From contig CAKSIT010000021.1 in assembly GCA_934462925.1 (NCBI GenBank), positions 1-33,039 of the forward strand: a stretch of DNA of 33,039 bases, given 5' to 3'. The notes below the pieces were generated by a model. That model saw nothing but the letters and a program-made list of their open reading frames with translations, did not search any database and was not told the DNA's origin. The first letter of the stretch is position 1; each line of letters starts with the position of its first letter. Positions 1 to 6,169 of the stretch are shown here, piece after piece. Position numbers and translations under genes: made by a program. Source of the stretch: an uncultured Oscillospiraceae bacterium. GTDB lineage: Bacteria; Bacillota; Clostridia; Oscillospirales; Ruminococcaceae.

Positions 1-128
1 CAGGCTTATTTGTTTGTTCATACTTTTATTATATCACTTTGGTAATTCTGCGTCTACTCGTTTTGTGCGGTGTTGCCATAGATATACAAAGAAAAAGCTC
101 GGCGCTCACCCTGCCGCGCCTGAAGTTC

Positions 129-330
129 CTAAGGCAATACCGCATAATTATTTTCGCGCGATTGCGCAGTCAGATTTTTCGTCAGATTGTACAATGAGGA
201 CGACGCAAGGCTGTATGCCTTGCTAGGACGAATTGTGCAATATGGCGGAAAAGATGCAAGCAAGCGCCGCGTAAGCCATAGGCGTCGCTTAGAAAAGGCG
301 TTAGCCGCTAATTGTGCGGTGTTGCCCTAA
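129..330. repeat. MITE-like element with imperfect terminal inverted repeats
   Basis: The left end (129-150) and the reverse complement of the right end (309-330) match at 18 of 22 positions, sharing GGCAAnACCGCA. The centre is a hairpin, GCAAGGC (205-211), loop TGTAT, GCCTTGC (217-223), extended by imperfect pairing of flanking ATTGYACAAT sequences. No coding frame spans it. A 15-mer, TTGTGCGGTGTTGCC, occurs at 312-326 and also at 63-77, so a second end of a related element may lie at 60-80. The same AAGGCTGTATGCCTT core recurs at 6058-6072. The size, terminal repeats and lack of a transposase are what a non-autonomous element would show; target-site duplication was not established. Confidence 0.5.
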
Positions 331-484
331 CTCACAAATTGCAATAAAAACCGCAGATTGAAATGTGCATAAAAGCGTTCTCTCAATTCTTCTGACTGCT
401 TAATATCCTCTGCCTTTCAATCATTCTCATTACCCGCGGTCTGTTATAGCGCTGCATTATAACAAACATACAATTGAAAACGCA

Positions 485-619
485 ATGAGCCCAGCGGAGG
501 AGATCCGGCAGCTGCGAAGCGAGGTAAAGCGGCTGAACAAAGAGAACAAGCGGCTTCAGGAGGAGAGGGATTTCTTGAATGAGGCGGCAGCTTTTTTCGC
601 CGCGAGCCGTCGGAAATAA
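485..619 (+). pseudogene. IS3-family OrfA, C-terminal remnant
   Basis: This 44-residue frame encodes the leucine-zipper tail typical of IS3 OrfA, with the signature RLQEERDFLNEAAAFFA. Full OrfA proteins are about 90-100 residues with an N-terminal helix-turn-helix that binds the IS ends. Here the frame upstream of 485 runs open to a stop at 401-403 but encodes no HTH, so the DNA-binding half is absent. Without it the element is unlikely to transpose by itself, although the zipper could still support multimerisation of an OrfAB fusion. The ATG at 485 has no good ribosome-binding site; it is simply the first in-frame ATG. Confidence 0.6.
592..598 (+). other. Programmed -1 frameshift heptamer T_TTT_TTC
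   Basis: In the OrfA frame the codons are GCT TTT TTC, giving the slippery heptamer T TTT TTC. A -1 slip enters the OrfB frame, which is open from here through the ATG at 634. This is the usual way IS3 elements make the OrfAB transposase. Confidence 0.6.
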
Positions 620-633
620 ACAAGCAGGAGCGA

Positions 634-1560
634 ATGAAGTTCATTGCGCTCAAAACCTGCGATGTAGGCGCAAAAGGCAGAATTTCATTCTGCTGCAAAG
701 CGCTGAAAGTGACACGTCAGGGATTTCACGAATATCTGAAAAATCGTAATAAACCCTGGAAGCACGAAGAACCGGCGGCAAAAATGATGGAGATACTGAA
801 TGAGGACGAATGCAACGATACATATGGCAGGGAGCGAATGCATAAGGCGCTGCTCCTTAAATATCCGGATTCCGGAATACCAGGTGAAACCACGGTATAC
901 CGCGTGATGACAGCCATCGGAATAACGCACAGACCCAACCGAAAGCCGAATGGGATTACGAAGGCGGACCGCGAAGCGCGAAAGTCAGACGACCTGCTGA
1001 AACGTGATTTTAAAGCCGACAAGCCTTTCAGCAAATGCGTAACGGACATCACGGAGGTCAAAGCTAAAAATGGTAAGCTATATGTGTCGGCGATATTTGA
1101 TTGTTACGACCTGACTGCCGTCGGGCTGTCAATGGACGACAACATGAAAGCCGAGTTATGCGCTGCAACTGTCGAAAATACAGCGGCAGCATATCCCGAA
1201 TTTCGCGGTGCGGTACTCCACTCCGACCGCGGAAGCCGGTACACAAGCGCTTCATACAGAGCCATGCTGAACGAGCATGGAGTAAAGCAGAGCATGAACA
1301 GCGCCGGAGGCAGATGTCATGACAACGCCCGCTGCGAAAGTATGTGGGCGCGAATGAAGAACGAGCTGTTTTACAGCCGCGGCAGAAGAAGTACGGATTA
1401 CACGACAGAACAGCTGAAAACAATGATCCGGCGCTACTACATGAGCTATTGGAATAACCGCCGGATATGCTCGTCGATAGGCGGAATGCCTCCGGCAGAG
1501 AAGCGCCTCAGATATTACTCGGATAAGACGGGCAAATCGGCGGCCGCCGCAATGGAATAA
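634..1560 (+). CDS. IS3-family transposase OrfB (DDE integrase catalytic domain)
   Basis: This 308-residue protein has the IS3 OrfB layout: an N-terminal HTH_21-like region (ECNDTYGRERMHKAL) followed by an rve/RNase H-fold catalytic core. The DDE triad is visible: Asp in VTDITE, Asp in HSDRGSRYTS, and Glu in NARCESMWARMKNEL. The C-terminal YWNNRRI motif is also typical of the family. Length is normal (about 280-310). It is normally made as an OrfAB fusion by -1 frameshifting at 592-598; the reading frame is open back to that site. The catalytic half looks intact, but its OrfA partner is truncated, so self-mobility is doubtful. The reverse strand carries only shadow frames. Confidence 0.93.
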   Translation: MKFIALKTCDVGAKGRISFCCKALKVTRQGFHEYLKNRNKPWKHEEPAAKMMEILNEDECNDTYGRERMHKALLLKYPDSGIPGETTVYRVMTAIGITHRPNRKPNGITKADREARKSDDLLKRDFKADKPFSKCVTDITEVKAKNGKLYVSAIFDCYDLTAVGLSMDDNMKAELCAATVENTAAAYPEFRGAVLHSDRGSRYTSASYRAMLNEHGVKQSMNSAGGRCHDNARCESMWARMKNELFYSRGRRSTDYTTEQLKTMIRRYYMSYWNNRRICSSIGGMPPAEKRLRYYSDKTGKSAAAAME

Positions 1561-1606
1561 ATTTTTGAGTGAAATGTGTAAAGCTATATTGACAATATCA
1601 ATTTCA

Positions 1607-1641
1607 CTCCGGCTTCTTTCTTTTTGTTCTCGGTTCAACAT
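1607..1641 (-). pseudogene. Possible gene start interrupted by the IS element
   Basis: On the minus strand an ATG at 1641 follows AGGGTGAT and a TATAAT box at 1658-1663. It reads MLNREQKERSRS before running into the presumed IS right end. The charged start and the local signals look like a genuine gene start whose body was displaced by the IS. The remainder was not recognised to the left of the IS. This is a weak call based on a dozen codons. Confidence 0.25.
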
Positions 1642-1674
1642 TTTATCACCCTTTTTTATTATACCATATTTACG

Positions 1675-1698
1675 AAAAAAGCCCAGCTTTTGCTGGAC
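1675..1698 (-). terminator. Rho-independent terminator
   Basis: On the minus strand a GTCCAGC / GCTGGGC stem (one G-U pair) with an AAAA loop is followed by six T residues. Confidence 0.6.
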
Positions 1699-1796
1699 TT
1701 TTGAGACAGACTGTATTAAGTGCGGCGACAAAAGCTCCGCGTACAGCCTGAGACACCGCGCATTGAACCGCCCCGAAAAGCCGCAGCCCCGCGCCG

Positions 1797-1829
1797 AAAA
1801 CAAAAACAGACCGCACATAAACCGTGCGG
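1797..1829 (-). terminator. Terminator of tRNA-Gln
   Basis: On the minus strand CCGCAC / GTGCGG pair around a short loop just after the tRNA 3' end, followed by a T-rich tract (CTGTTTTTGTTTTC). Confidence 0.55.
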
Positions 1830-1844
1830 CCTGCTTTACTCTAT

Positions 1845-1920
1845 TGGTTGCGGTGAAAGGATTTGAACCTTTGAAATGACGGAGTCAGAGTCCGTTGCCT
1901 TACCACTTGGCGACACCGCA
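1845..1920 (-). tRNA. tRNA-Gln (CTG)
   Basis: The complement folds as a 76-nt cloverleaf with an encoded CCA. The acceptor stem is TGCGGTG/CACCGCA with discriminator A. The anticodon stem ACGGA/TCCGT encloses loop CTCTGAC, giving anticodon CTG. The T-arm loop is TTCAAAT. A consensus promoter lies just upstream and a terminator just downstream, so it is probably transcribed alone. Confidence 0.95.
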
Positions 1921-1937
1921 ATAACCTAACGAATGAT

Positions 1938-1966
1938 ATTATACCACCATCGCCGAAATTTGTCAA
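1938..1966 (-). promoter_or_regulatory. Sigma-A promoter of tRNA-Gln
   Basis: On the minus strand TTGACA (1961-1966), a 17-bp spacer, then TATAAT (1938-1943), 18 bp before the tRNA 5' end. Both boxes are perfect. Confidence 0.85.
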
Positions 1967-2115
1967 GGGGGTTTACAAAATTTTTTGCCCTCGCGGAAAT
2001 ATTATTGCACGGGCGGCGCGGAATATTCATTATAAAGAGCGCGGGGAGCGCTTTTGGTGTGAGAATTGCACAAAAAAGGGAGTGAATATTTTGCTTTGCT
2101 TTTTTTCTGCAAATA

Positions 2116-2144
2116 TTGACAAGCGTTGTCTAATATGATATAAT
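2116..2144 (+). promoter_or_regulatory. Sigma-A promoter of the DUF4190-like gene
   Basis: Perfect TTGACA (2116-2121) and TATAAT (2139-2144) separated by exactly 17 bp, 56 bp before the start codon. Confidence 0.85.
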
Positions 2145-2200
2145 ATGATTGGCAGATGAAAATCTGCCTGAAAAAACAACAAAAAATGGAGGTTTCGTCT

Positions 2201-2503
2201 ATGACAGCAAAGAATATGAGCATCATCGCTCTCGTGTGCGGCATTGTTGGTATTGTTGGCTCTTTTATCCCCGGTGTAGTTTACATTGCACCGCTGTGCG
2301 CTATCGCAGGTATCGTTTTCGGTGCGCTTGCGCTTAAGAGCATCAAGGCGTCCGGCAACACTGACGGTAAGGGTCTTGCAGTAGGCGGTCTGGTTTGCGG
2401 TATCGTTTCCACCGCTCTGTCCGTACTTATGCTTGCTTGCGCTCTGTGCGCTCTGTGCGCTCTCGGCGGCGCTCTCGGCGAGCTTGCAGGTAGCATGCAG
2501 TAA
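2201..2503 (+). CDS. Small DUF4190-like membrane protein
   Basis: This 100-residue protein is mostly hydrophobic, with two membrane segments (about residues 6-40 and 60-90) separated by a short polar loop, ALKSIKASGNTDGKGLAVGG. The pattern of small residues with the loop A-K-GL-A--G matches the DUF4190 family found in Firmicutes membrane proteins. The function is unknown. The start ATG at 2201 follows TGGAGG; an in-frame ATG at 2156 lacks such a site and lies only 12 bp after the -10 box. A strong promoter and a strong terminator flank it, so it is a single-gene transcript. A Cys/Ala/Leu-rich run (CALCALCALGG) near the C terminus is unusual. Confidence 0.75.
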   Translation: MTAKNMSIIALVCGIVGIVGSFIPGVVYIAPLCAIAGIVFGALALKSIKASGNTDGKGLAVGGLVCGIVSTALSVLMLACALCALCALGGALGELAGSMQ

Positions 2504-2518
2504 TTTGGCAATATCCAC

Positions 2519-2552
2519 AAGCCCTGCCCCATAGGGGCGGGGCTTATTTTTT
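2519..2552 (+). terminator. Strong Rho-independent terminator
   Basis: A 12-bp stem, AAGCCCTGCCCC paired with GGGGCGGGGCTT (one G-U), has a 3-nt ATA loop and is followed by ATTTTTT. Confidence 0.9.
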
Positions 2553-2565
2553 GGAAAGGAATGCT

Positions 2566-3363
2566 ATGTTTCCAGGTTTTACTCTGTTCGGAAAATTTAT
2601 CAGCAGCTACGTACTTTGCACGGTCGCGGGAATATTCACCGCCTGCCCGCTTGCGATAGCGCGCTGCAAAAAGCGCGGCGGCGACGATATCAGCATGATT
2701 TTCGTGCTGCTTTTCGGCGGCGTGGGCGTTCTGGCGGGAATGCACCTGCTGTACGGTATTACAAATATCGCTTACTGGGGCGAAATATTCAAGGCTAAGG
2801 ACTTTATCGACTTTTGCAAACGCGTGGGCGTTGTCTTCGGCGGCGGCGTGTTTTACGGCGGACTTATCGGCGGGCTTGTCGCGGGCGGTATCTCAATTAA
2901 GGTGCAGAAGCTTGACGCGGCGCTCTACTGCGACTGCGCGGCGTTTGCGATACCGCTGTTCCATATGTTCGGCAGGATAGGCTGCTTTCTGGGCGGGTGC
3001 TGCTACGGCAAGGAAAGCGAGTACGGCGTTATGTTCACAAACTCGCTTGTGGAGTCCGCAAACGGCGTGACGCGCGTTCCCGTGCAGCTTTACGAGGCGG
3101 CGTTCAACCTTGCGCTGTTCGCGCTGCTGTTTATTTTAGAGCGTAAGGGCGCGCTTAAGGGACGGCTGCTGGCGCTCTACCTGCTTACCTACCCCGTGGG
3201 GCGGTTTATACTGGAGTTCTGGCGCGGGGACGAATACCGCGGCTATGTCTTCGGACTGTCCACCTCGCAGTTTATAAGCATAATACTGTTCGCGGGGGCG
3301 GCGCTTTACTTCATTTTCGCACCGAAGCGCGCTTCTGCGCAAGAAAGGACAAGCAATGACTGA
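2566..3363 (+). CDS. lgt: Prolipoprotein diacylglyceryl transferase (Lgt family)
   Basis: Lgt transfers diacylglycerol from phosphatidylglycerol to the lipobox cysteine of prelipoproteins in the cytoplasmic membrane. This 265-residue protein has about seven hydrophobic segments and the family signature around HMFGRIGCFLGGCCYG, in which the Arg of GRIG is the conserved catalytic-region residue. The C-terminal YPVGRFILEFWRGDE motif is also characteristic. It belongs to the GCFL-GCCYG variant branch rather than the GNF-N branch of E. coli Lgt, so it may be a paralogue. ATG 2566 is preferred over TTG 2551 because AAAGGA ends 5 nt before it. It overlaps the next gene by 8 bp, and that gene encodes a lipoprotein, an apparent substrate. 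Confidence 0.85.
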   Translation: MFPGFTLFGKFISSYVLCTVAGIFTACPLAIARCKKRGGDDISMIFVLLFGGVGVLAGMHLLYGITNIAYWGEIFKAKDFIDFCKRVGVVFGGGVFYGGLIGGLVAGGISIKVQKLDAALYCDCAAFAIPLFHMFGRIGCFLGGCCYGKESEYGVMFTNSLVESANGVTRVPVQLYEAAFNLALFALLFILERKGALKGRLLALYLLTYPVGRFILEFWRGDEYRGYVFGLSTSQFISIILFAGAALYFIFAPKRASAQERTSND

Positions 3364-4543
3364 CCTTATACAAAATGCGCTCTCGATATTCGCGGCGCTC
3401 ACCATTTTCGCTACGGGCTGCGCTAAATCGCCCGAAAGCGGCGAAACATCACAAACATCGGAGGATACCACAATGACCCTTTCGCAAAAAACCTTTGCAG
3501 CAGACGAGCAGCACGTTAAAATGCTCGGGCGCACGCATACCGAGGACGGTATTCTGTGGCTGGCGCACTCCGCAAGCGGCGTTGAGTTCACTATGACGGG
3601 TACTTCCGCTTCGGTAACGCTTGCGGCGGACAATATGTGCGAGCAGGAGGCCAAGCGCCCGCGCTTCGCGGCGTATGTAAACGGCGAGCGCGTTGTAGAC
3701 GAAATGCTCTCGCAGAGTATGCAGTCGCTCGAAATATTCACCTACGACGCCGAGCAGGAAGTAACCGTAACGCTCATCAAGCTCTCCGAGGCTGCGGAGT
3801 CCACCTGCGGCATTGTCGGCATTGACGTAACGAGCGCAGGCGACATCGCCCCCACGGCAGAAAAGGCGCTCAAGATAGAGTTCATAGGCGACAGCATAAC
3901 CTGCGGCTACGGCGTTGACGACGAGGACCGCGACCACCACTTCGCCACCTCCACCGAGGACGCGACAAAGGCGTACGCGTACAAGACCGCGCGCCTTCTC
4001 GACGCGGACTACAGCCTTGTGTCCTACAGCGGCAACGGCATTGTTTCGGGCTACACCACGCAGGGCAAGCAGGTTAAGGCGCAGCGCGTGCCTATGTTCT
4101 ACGAGGAGTTCGCGCGCAGCGCGGGCAGCTACAACGGCTACAGCGTAAGCTCCACCCCGTGGGATTTCACGCGGTTCGTACCCGACGTTGTGGTGATTAA
4201 CCTCGGCACTAACGACGCTTCCTACACGGGCGGCGACAAGGAGCTGCAGCAGGAATATGCCGACGCATACGCGGAGTTCCTTAAAAAGGTGCGTAAGGAC
4301 AACCCCGACGCGCAGATAATATGCGCGCTCGGCGTTATGGGCGATACGCTCTACAAGGCTATGTGCGCCGCCGTTGAAAATTACACGGCTCAAACGGGCG
4401 ACGAAAAGGTGTCCACCCTGCACCTTACCGCGCAGGACGGCAACAAGAACGGCTACGCCGCAGACTGGCACCCCACCGCGGCAAGCCACGACGTTGCAGC
4501 CGCTGAAACTGCCGAGATGATAAAGAGCGTTCTCGGAATGTAA
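3356..4543 (+). CDS. CE2-type SGNH carbohydrate esterase lipoprotein
   Basis: CE2 enzymes remove acetyl groups from xylan or glucomannan. This 395-residue protein starts with a hydrophobic stretch ending in the lipobox-like ATGC (Cys21), so it is probably a surface lipoprotein. Residues about 45-160 form the CE2 N-terminal beta-sandwich. The SGNH hydrolase core follows, with the Ser block in EFIGDSITCGYG, the GNG block in SYSGNGI, the N block in INLGTNDAS, and the C-terminal catalytic DWHPT. The two-domain order matches CE2 rather than simple GDSL lipases. It overlaps lgt by 8 bp, so the two are probably translationally coupled. The n-region before the hydrophobic stretch lacks basic residues, which is odd for a signal peptide. 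A terminator follows. Confidence 0.83.
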   Translation: MTDLIQNALSIFAALTIFATGCAKSPESGETSQTSEDTTMTLSQKTFAADEQHVKMLGRTHTEDGILWLAHSASGVEFTMTGTSASVTLAADNMCEQEAKRPRFAAYVNGERVVDEMLSQSMQSLEIFTYDAEQEVTVTLIKLSEAAESTCGIVGIDVTSAGDIAPTAEKALKIEFIGDSITCGYGVDDEDRDHHFATSTEDATKAYAYKTARLLDADYSLVSYSGNGIVSGYTTQGKQVKAQRVPMFYEEFARSAGSYNGYSVSSTPWDFTRFVPDVVVINLGTNDASYTGGDKELQQEYADAYAEFLKKVRKDNPDAQIICALGVMGDTLYKAMCAAVENYTAQTGDEKVSTLHLTAQDGNKNGYAADWHPTAASHDVAAAETAEMIKSVLGM

Positions 4544-4557
4544 AACAACACAACAGA

Positions 4558-4584
4558 CCCGCGCAGAAGCCCTGCGCGGGTTTT
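4558..4584 (+). terminator. Rho-independent terminator after the esterase gene
   Basis: A perfect 9-bp stem CCCGCGCAG / CTGCGCGGG with loop AAGCC is followed by TTTT. Confidence 0.85.
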
Positions 4585-4676
4585 GACATATAATGTGCTT
4601 CCATTCATACGGAATAATGTGGTAGAATAATACAAATACATATGGACATCAGGTTACTCAGCGAAGGAGGAATATT

Positions 4677-5423
4677 ATGTCAGGCTCTGTCTTGCTTTTG
4701 GTTATTTCCATAGTGCTTCTGGTACTCTGCATAGGCGCGGCGGCGGTTTCCGTGTTCTTTATTATTATAAAGAGAACGCGGGGTTCTGCCGGCGCGGACG
4801 TTTGCTGCCCGAGCTGCGGCGCAAAACAGCGCGCGGGTACTAAGTTCTGCGCGGAATGCGGCGCGCAGCTTCCCGCAAATATGCAGGCGTTCTGCACGGA
4901 ATGCGGTACGCGCTTTGAGGGGGACATGGCGTTCTGCCCGAACTGCGGCAAGCCTGCGCAGGCGGCGGCTTCTGCGCCCGCAAAGCGCTCCAAAGCGCCC
5001 ATTATCACAGCGTGCGCAAGCGTTGTGATGATGATTCCGCTTATCGTGCTGATTGCCGTAAGCAGCGCGGACCTCGGCAGCAGCGACAGCTATCTGATTT
5101 CCGACCGCTACAGCGGCAATGACGACTACTACTCCCACCGCGGCGAAAGCAGCTATAGCGACAACGGCGGTTACGGCGGCTACGACAACGGCTACGGCGA
5201 AAGCAGCTACATTGACAACGGCGGCAACAACGGCGGCAACGTCTACGTACCCACCTACACCAGCTGCCTTAAGTGCCACGGCACGGGCATATGCCCTGTA
5301 TGCCACGGCAGGGGCGGAATGACTTACAACACCTACGGGCAGGACGACGACGGCTGGGTAGAGTGCGCAGGCTGTCACGGCGGCAGGCTTTGCCCGCGCT
5401 GCAACGGCACAGGCAAGGAATAA
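4677..5423 (+). CDS. Membrane protein with two zinc ribbons and DnaJ-type CxxCxG repeats
   Basis: Function is not known. Domain order in 248 residues: an N-terminal membrane helix (about 5-30); two tandem zinc ribbons with CPSCG/CAECG and CTECG/CPNCG (about 43-98); a second membrane helix (about 108-125); a low-complexity Ser/Tyr/Gly/Asn linker with repeated GESSY and DNGGYGG units; and four DnaJ central-domain-like motifs, CLKCHGTG, CPVCHGRG, CAGCHGG and CPRCNGTG (about 197-246). The J domain and DnaJ C-terminal domains are absent. With two membrane helices both cysteine-rich ends should lie on the same face. AAGGAGGA precedes the ATG. It is monocistronic between two terminators. A role in redox or protein-folding sensing is conceivable but unproven. 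Confidence 0.78.
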   Translation: MSGSVLLLVISIVLLVLCIGAAAVSVFFIIIKRTRGSAGADVCCPSCGAKQRAGTKFCAECGAQLPANMQAFCTECGTRFEGDMAFCPNCGKPAQAAASAPAKRSKAPIITACASVVMMIPLIVLIAVSSADLGSSDSYLISDRYSGNDDYYSHRGESSYSDNGGYGGYDNGYGESSYIDNGGNNGGNVYVPTYTSCLKCHGTGICPVCHGRGGMTYNTYGQDDDGWVECAGCHGGRLCPRCNGTGKE

Positions 5424-5447
5424 GGCGCGCAGCGGCGCAATAGCTTC

Positions 5448-5480
5448 GGGGACGGCTTCGGCTGTCCCCTTTTCGTTTTT
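5448..5480 (+). terminator. Rho-independent terminator
   Basis: GGGGACGGC / GCTGTCCCC pair around a TTCG tetraloop, followed by TTTTCGTTTTT. Confidence 0.9.
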
Positions 5481-5840
5481 ACGGCTTTACAGGCTTCTCC
5501 CCCGTTTGCTCAGCTTATGTCGAATATCTCGTCGTAGGCTGCGGCGAGCGCGCCACGCATTACGGGCGCAGCTTGCCACAGCCGCATAAGAGCGCCCCTG
5601 CCGCCGCTTACGCAGGGGACGCGCTTGCCGCGGGCGTTCCGCATGGCGGCGCGCGGACTGCTGTGTCTGGCGTGAGAGCGCCGCCGCTCGCGCGGTGAAA
5701 GCTTCGCTTGTCGGCGCGGACGCCCCCGCAAAAATGACGGCGAACCGCGCGGATACGCCCGCAAAAGCCGACGTCTGTCCAAATCCGAGCGGATAATCTC
5801 CCCGTAAAAAATATTTTTGAAAAATTTGCGTTTACCCCCT
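5481..5840. other. GC-rich intergenic stretch, no confident gene
   Basis: There is no convincing gene here. An arginine-rich minus-strand frame (5510-5782, 90 codons) has no ribosome-binding site or family motif, although its C-terminal residues (MRGALAAAYDEIFDIS) look more protein-like than the rest. Several short GC-rich inverted repeats are present (for example around 5598-5615), but none forms a clear terminator. Confidence 0.4.
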
Positions 5841-5869
5841 TGAAAAATTTTGCGGAGTATGCTAGAATA
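5841..5869 (+). promoter_or_regulatory. Sigma-A promoter of the GH31 gene
   Basis: TTGAAA (5841-5846), a 17-bp spacer and TAGAAT (5864-5869). The predicted transcript has a leader of almost 300 nt. Confidence 0.7.
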
Positions 5870-5907
5870 ATTCCAAGATGTTGAGCGCGGGGTATCTGTG
5901 CGCTTGA

Positions 5908-5922
5908 ATGTAAACGATTACC
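5908..5922 (+). promoter_or_regulatory. cre-like / LacI-family operator
   Basis: ATGTAAACGATTACC matches the CcpA cre consensus WTGNAANCGNWNNCW at all but the last position. It lies about 33 bp downstream of the predicted transcription start, a position where bound CcpA or another LacI-family regulator would act as a roadblock. Confidence 0.6.
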
Positions 5923-5990
5923 GAACGCCCGACACTCTGAACGAAAACAAAAGGCGCACCCGCGCGGCGCGCCGACAAGAAAAGGGCACA

Positions 5991-6135
5991 TCTAAAAACC
6001 GGTTTGAAAAGTGAAAATGGGTAGAGTGCGCCGAATGCGAGGAAAGCCGACGAAGTAAGGCTGTATGCCTTACGAGGAGGTTTTCTGAAGCAGTCGGTGT
6101 GCTATACACATTTTCACTCAAACAAGGTTTTTAGA
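5991..6135. repeat. 145-bp imperfect palindrome in the GH31 leader
   Basis: The ends TCTAAAAACC (5991-6000) and GGTTTTTAGA (6126-6135) are perfect inverted repeats. Inside them the arms keep pairing imperfectly (TTTGA...GTGAAAATG against CATTTTCAC...TCAAA). The centre TAAGGC-TGTAT-GCCTTA (6057-6073) matches the core of the 129-330 element. It lies wholly inside the GH31 5' leader, so the mRNA would carry a long hairpin ending about 34 nt before the start codon. Confidence 0.6.
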
Positions 6136-6169
6136 GGCGACCAAAATAAACTACACGGAGGACTCACCT

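Larger units (their letters stand above)
485..1606 (+). mobile_element. IS3-family insertion sequence, 5'-truncated
   Basis: It holds an OrfA remnant, a frameshift heptamer and an intact-looking OrfB. Downstream of OrfB the segment ending near 1606 (GTGTAAAGC...TTTCA) has the layout of an IS3-type right end, and its reverse complement starts TGAAATTGATATTGTCAATA. No matching left inverted repeat was found upstream of OrfA, and the helix-turn-helix half of OrfA is missing, so the left end seems lost or rearranged. The boundaries are approximate. Confidence 0.6.

Noticed and set aside
358..382. Similarity of TGAAATGTGCATAAAAGC to the region after OrfB as a left IS end
   Set aside because: The match is in direct, not inverted, orientation and short, so it cannot be the left terminal repeat.
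2551..2565. TTG start for lgt at 2551
   Set aside because: It lies within the terminator T-tract; ATG 2566 has AAAGGA at the right distance.
3449..4489. 346-codon minus-strand frame opposite the CE2 esterase
   Set aside because: Shadow frame; no motifs, and the plus frame carries SGNH and CE2 signatures.
5510..5782. 90-codon arginine-rich minus-strand frame in the 5.5-5.8 kb gap
   Set aside because: No start signals or family motif; the composition is what random GC-rich sequence gives. The last 20 residues look slightly protein-like but are not enough.
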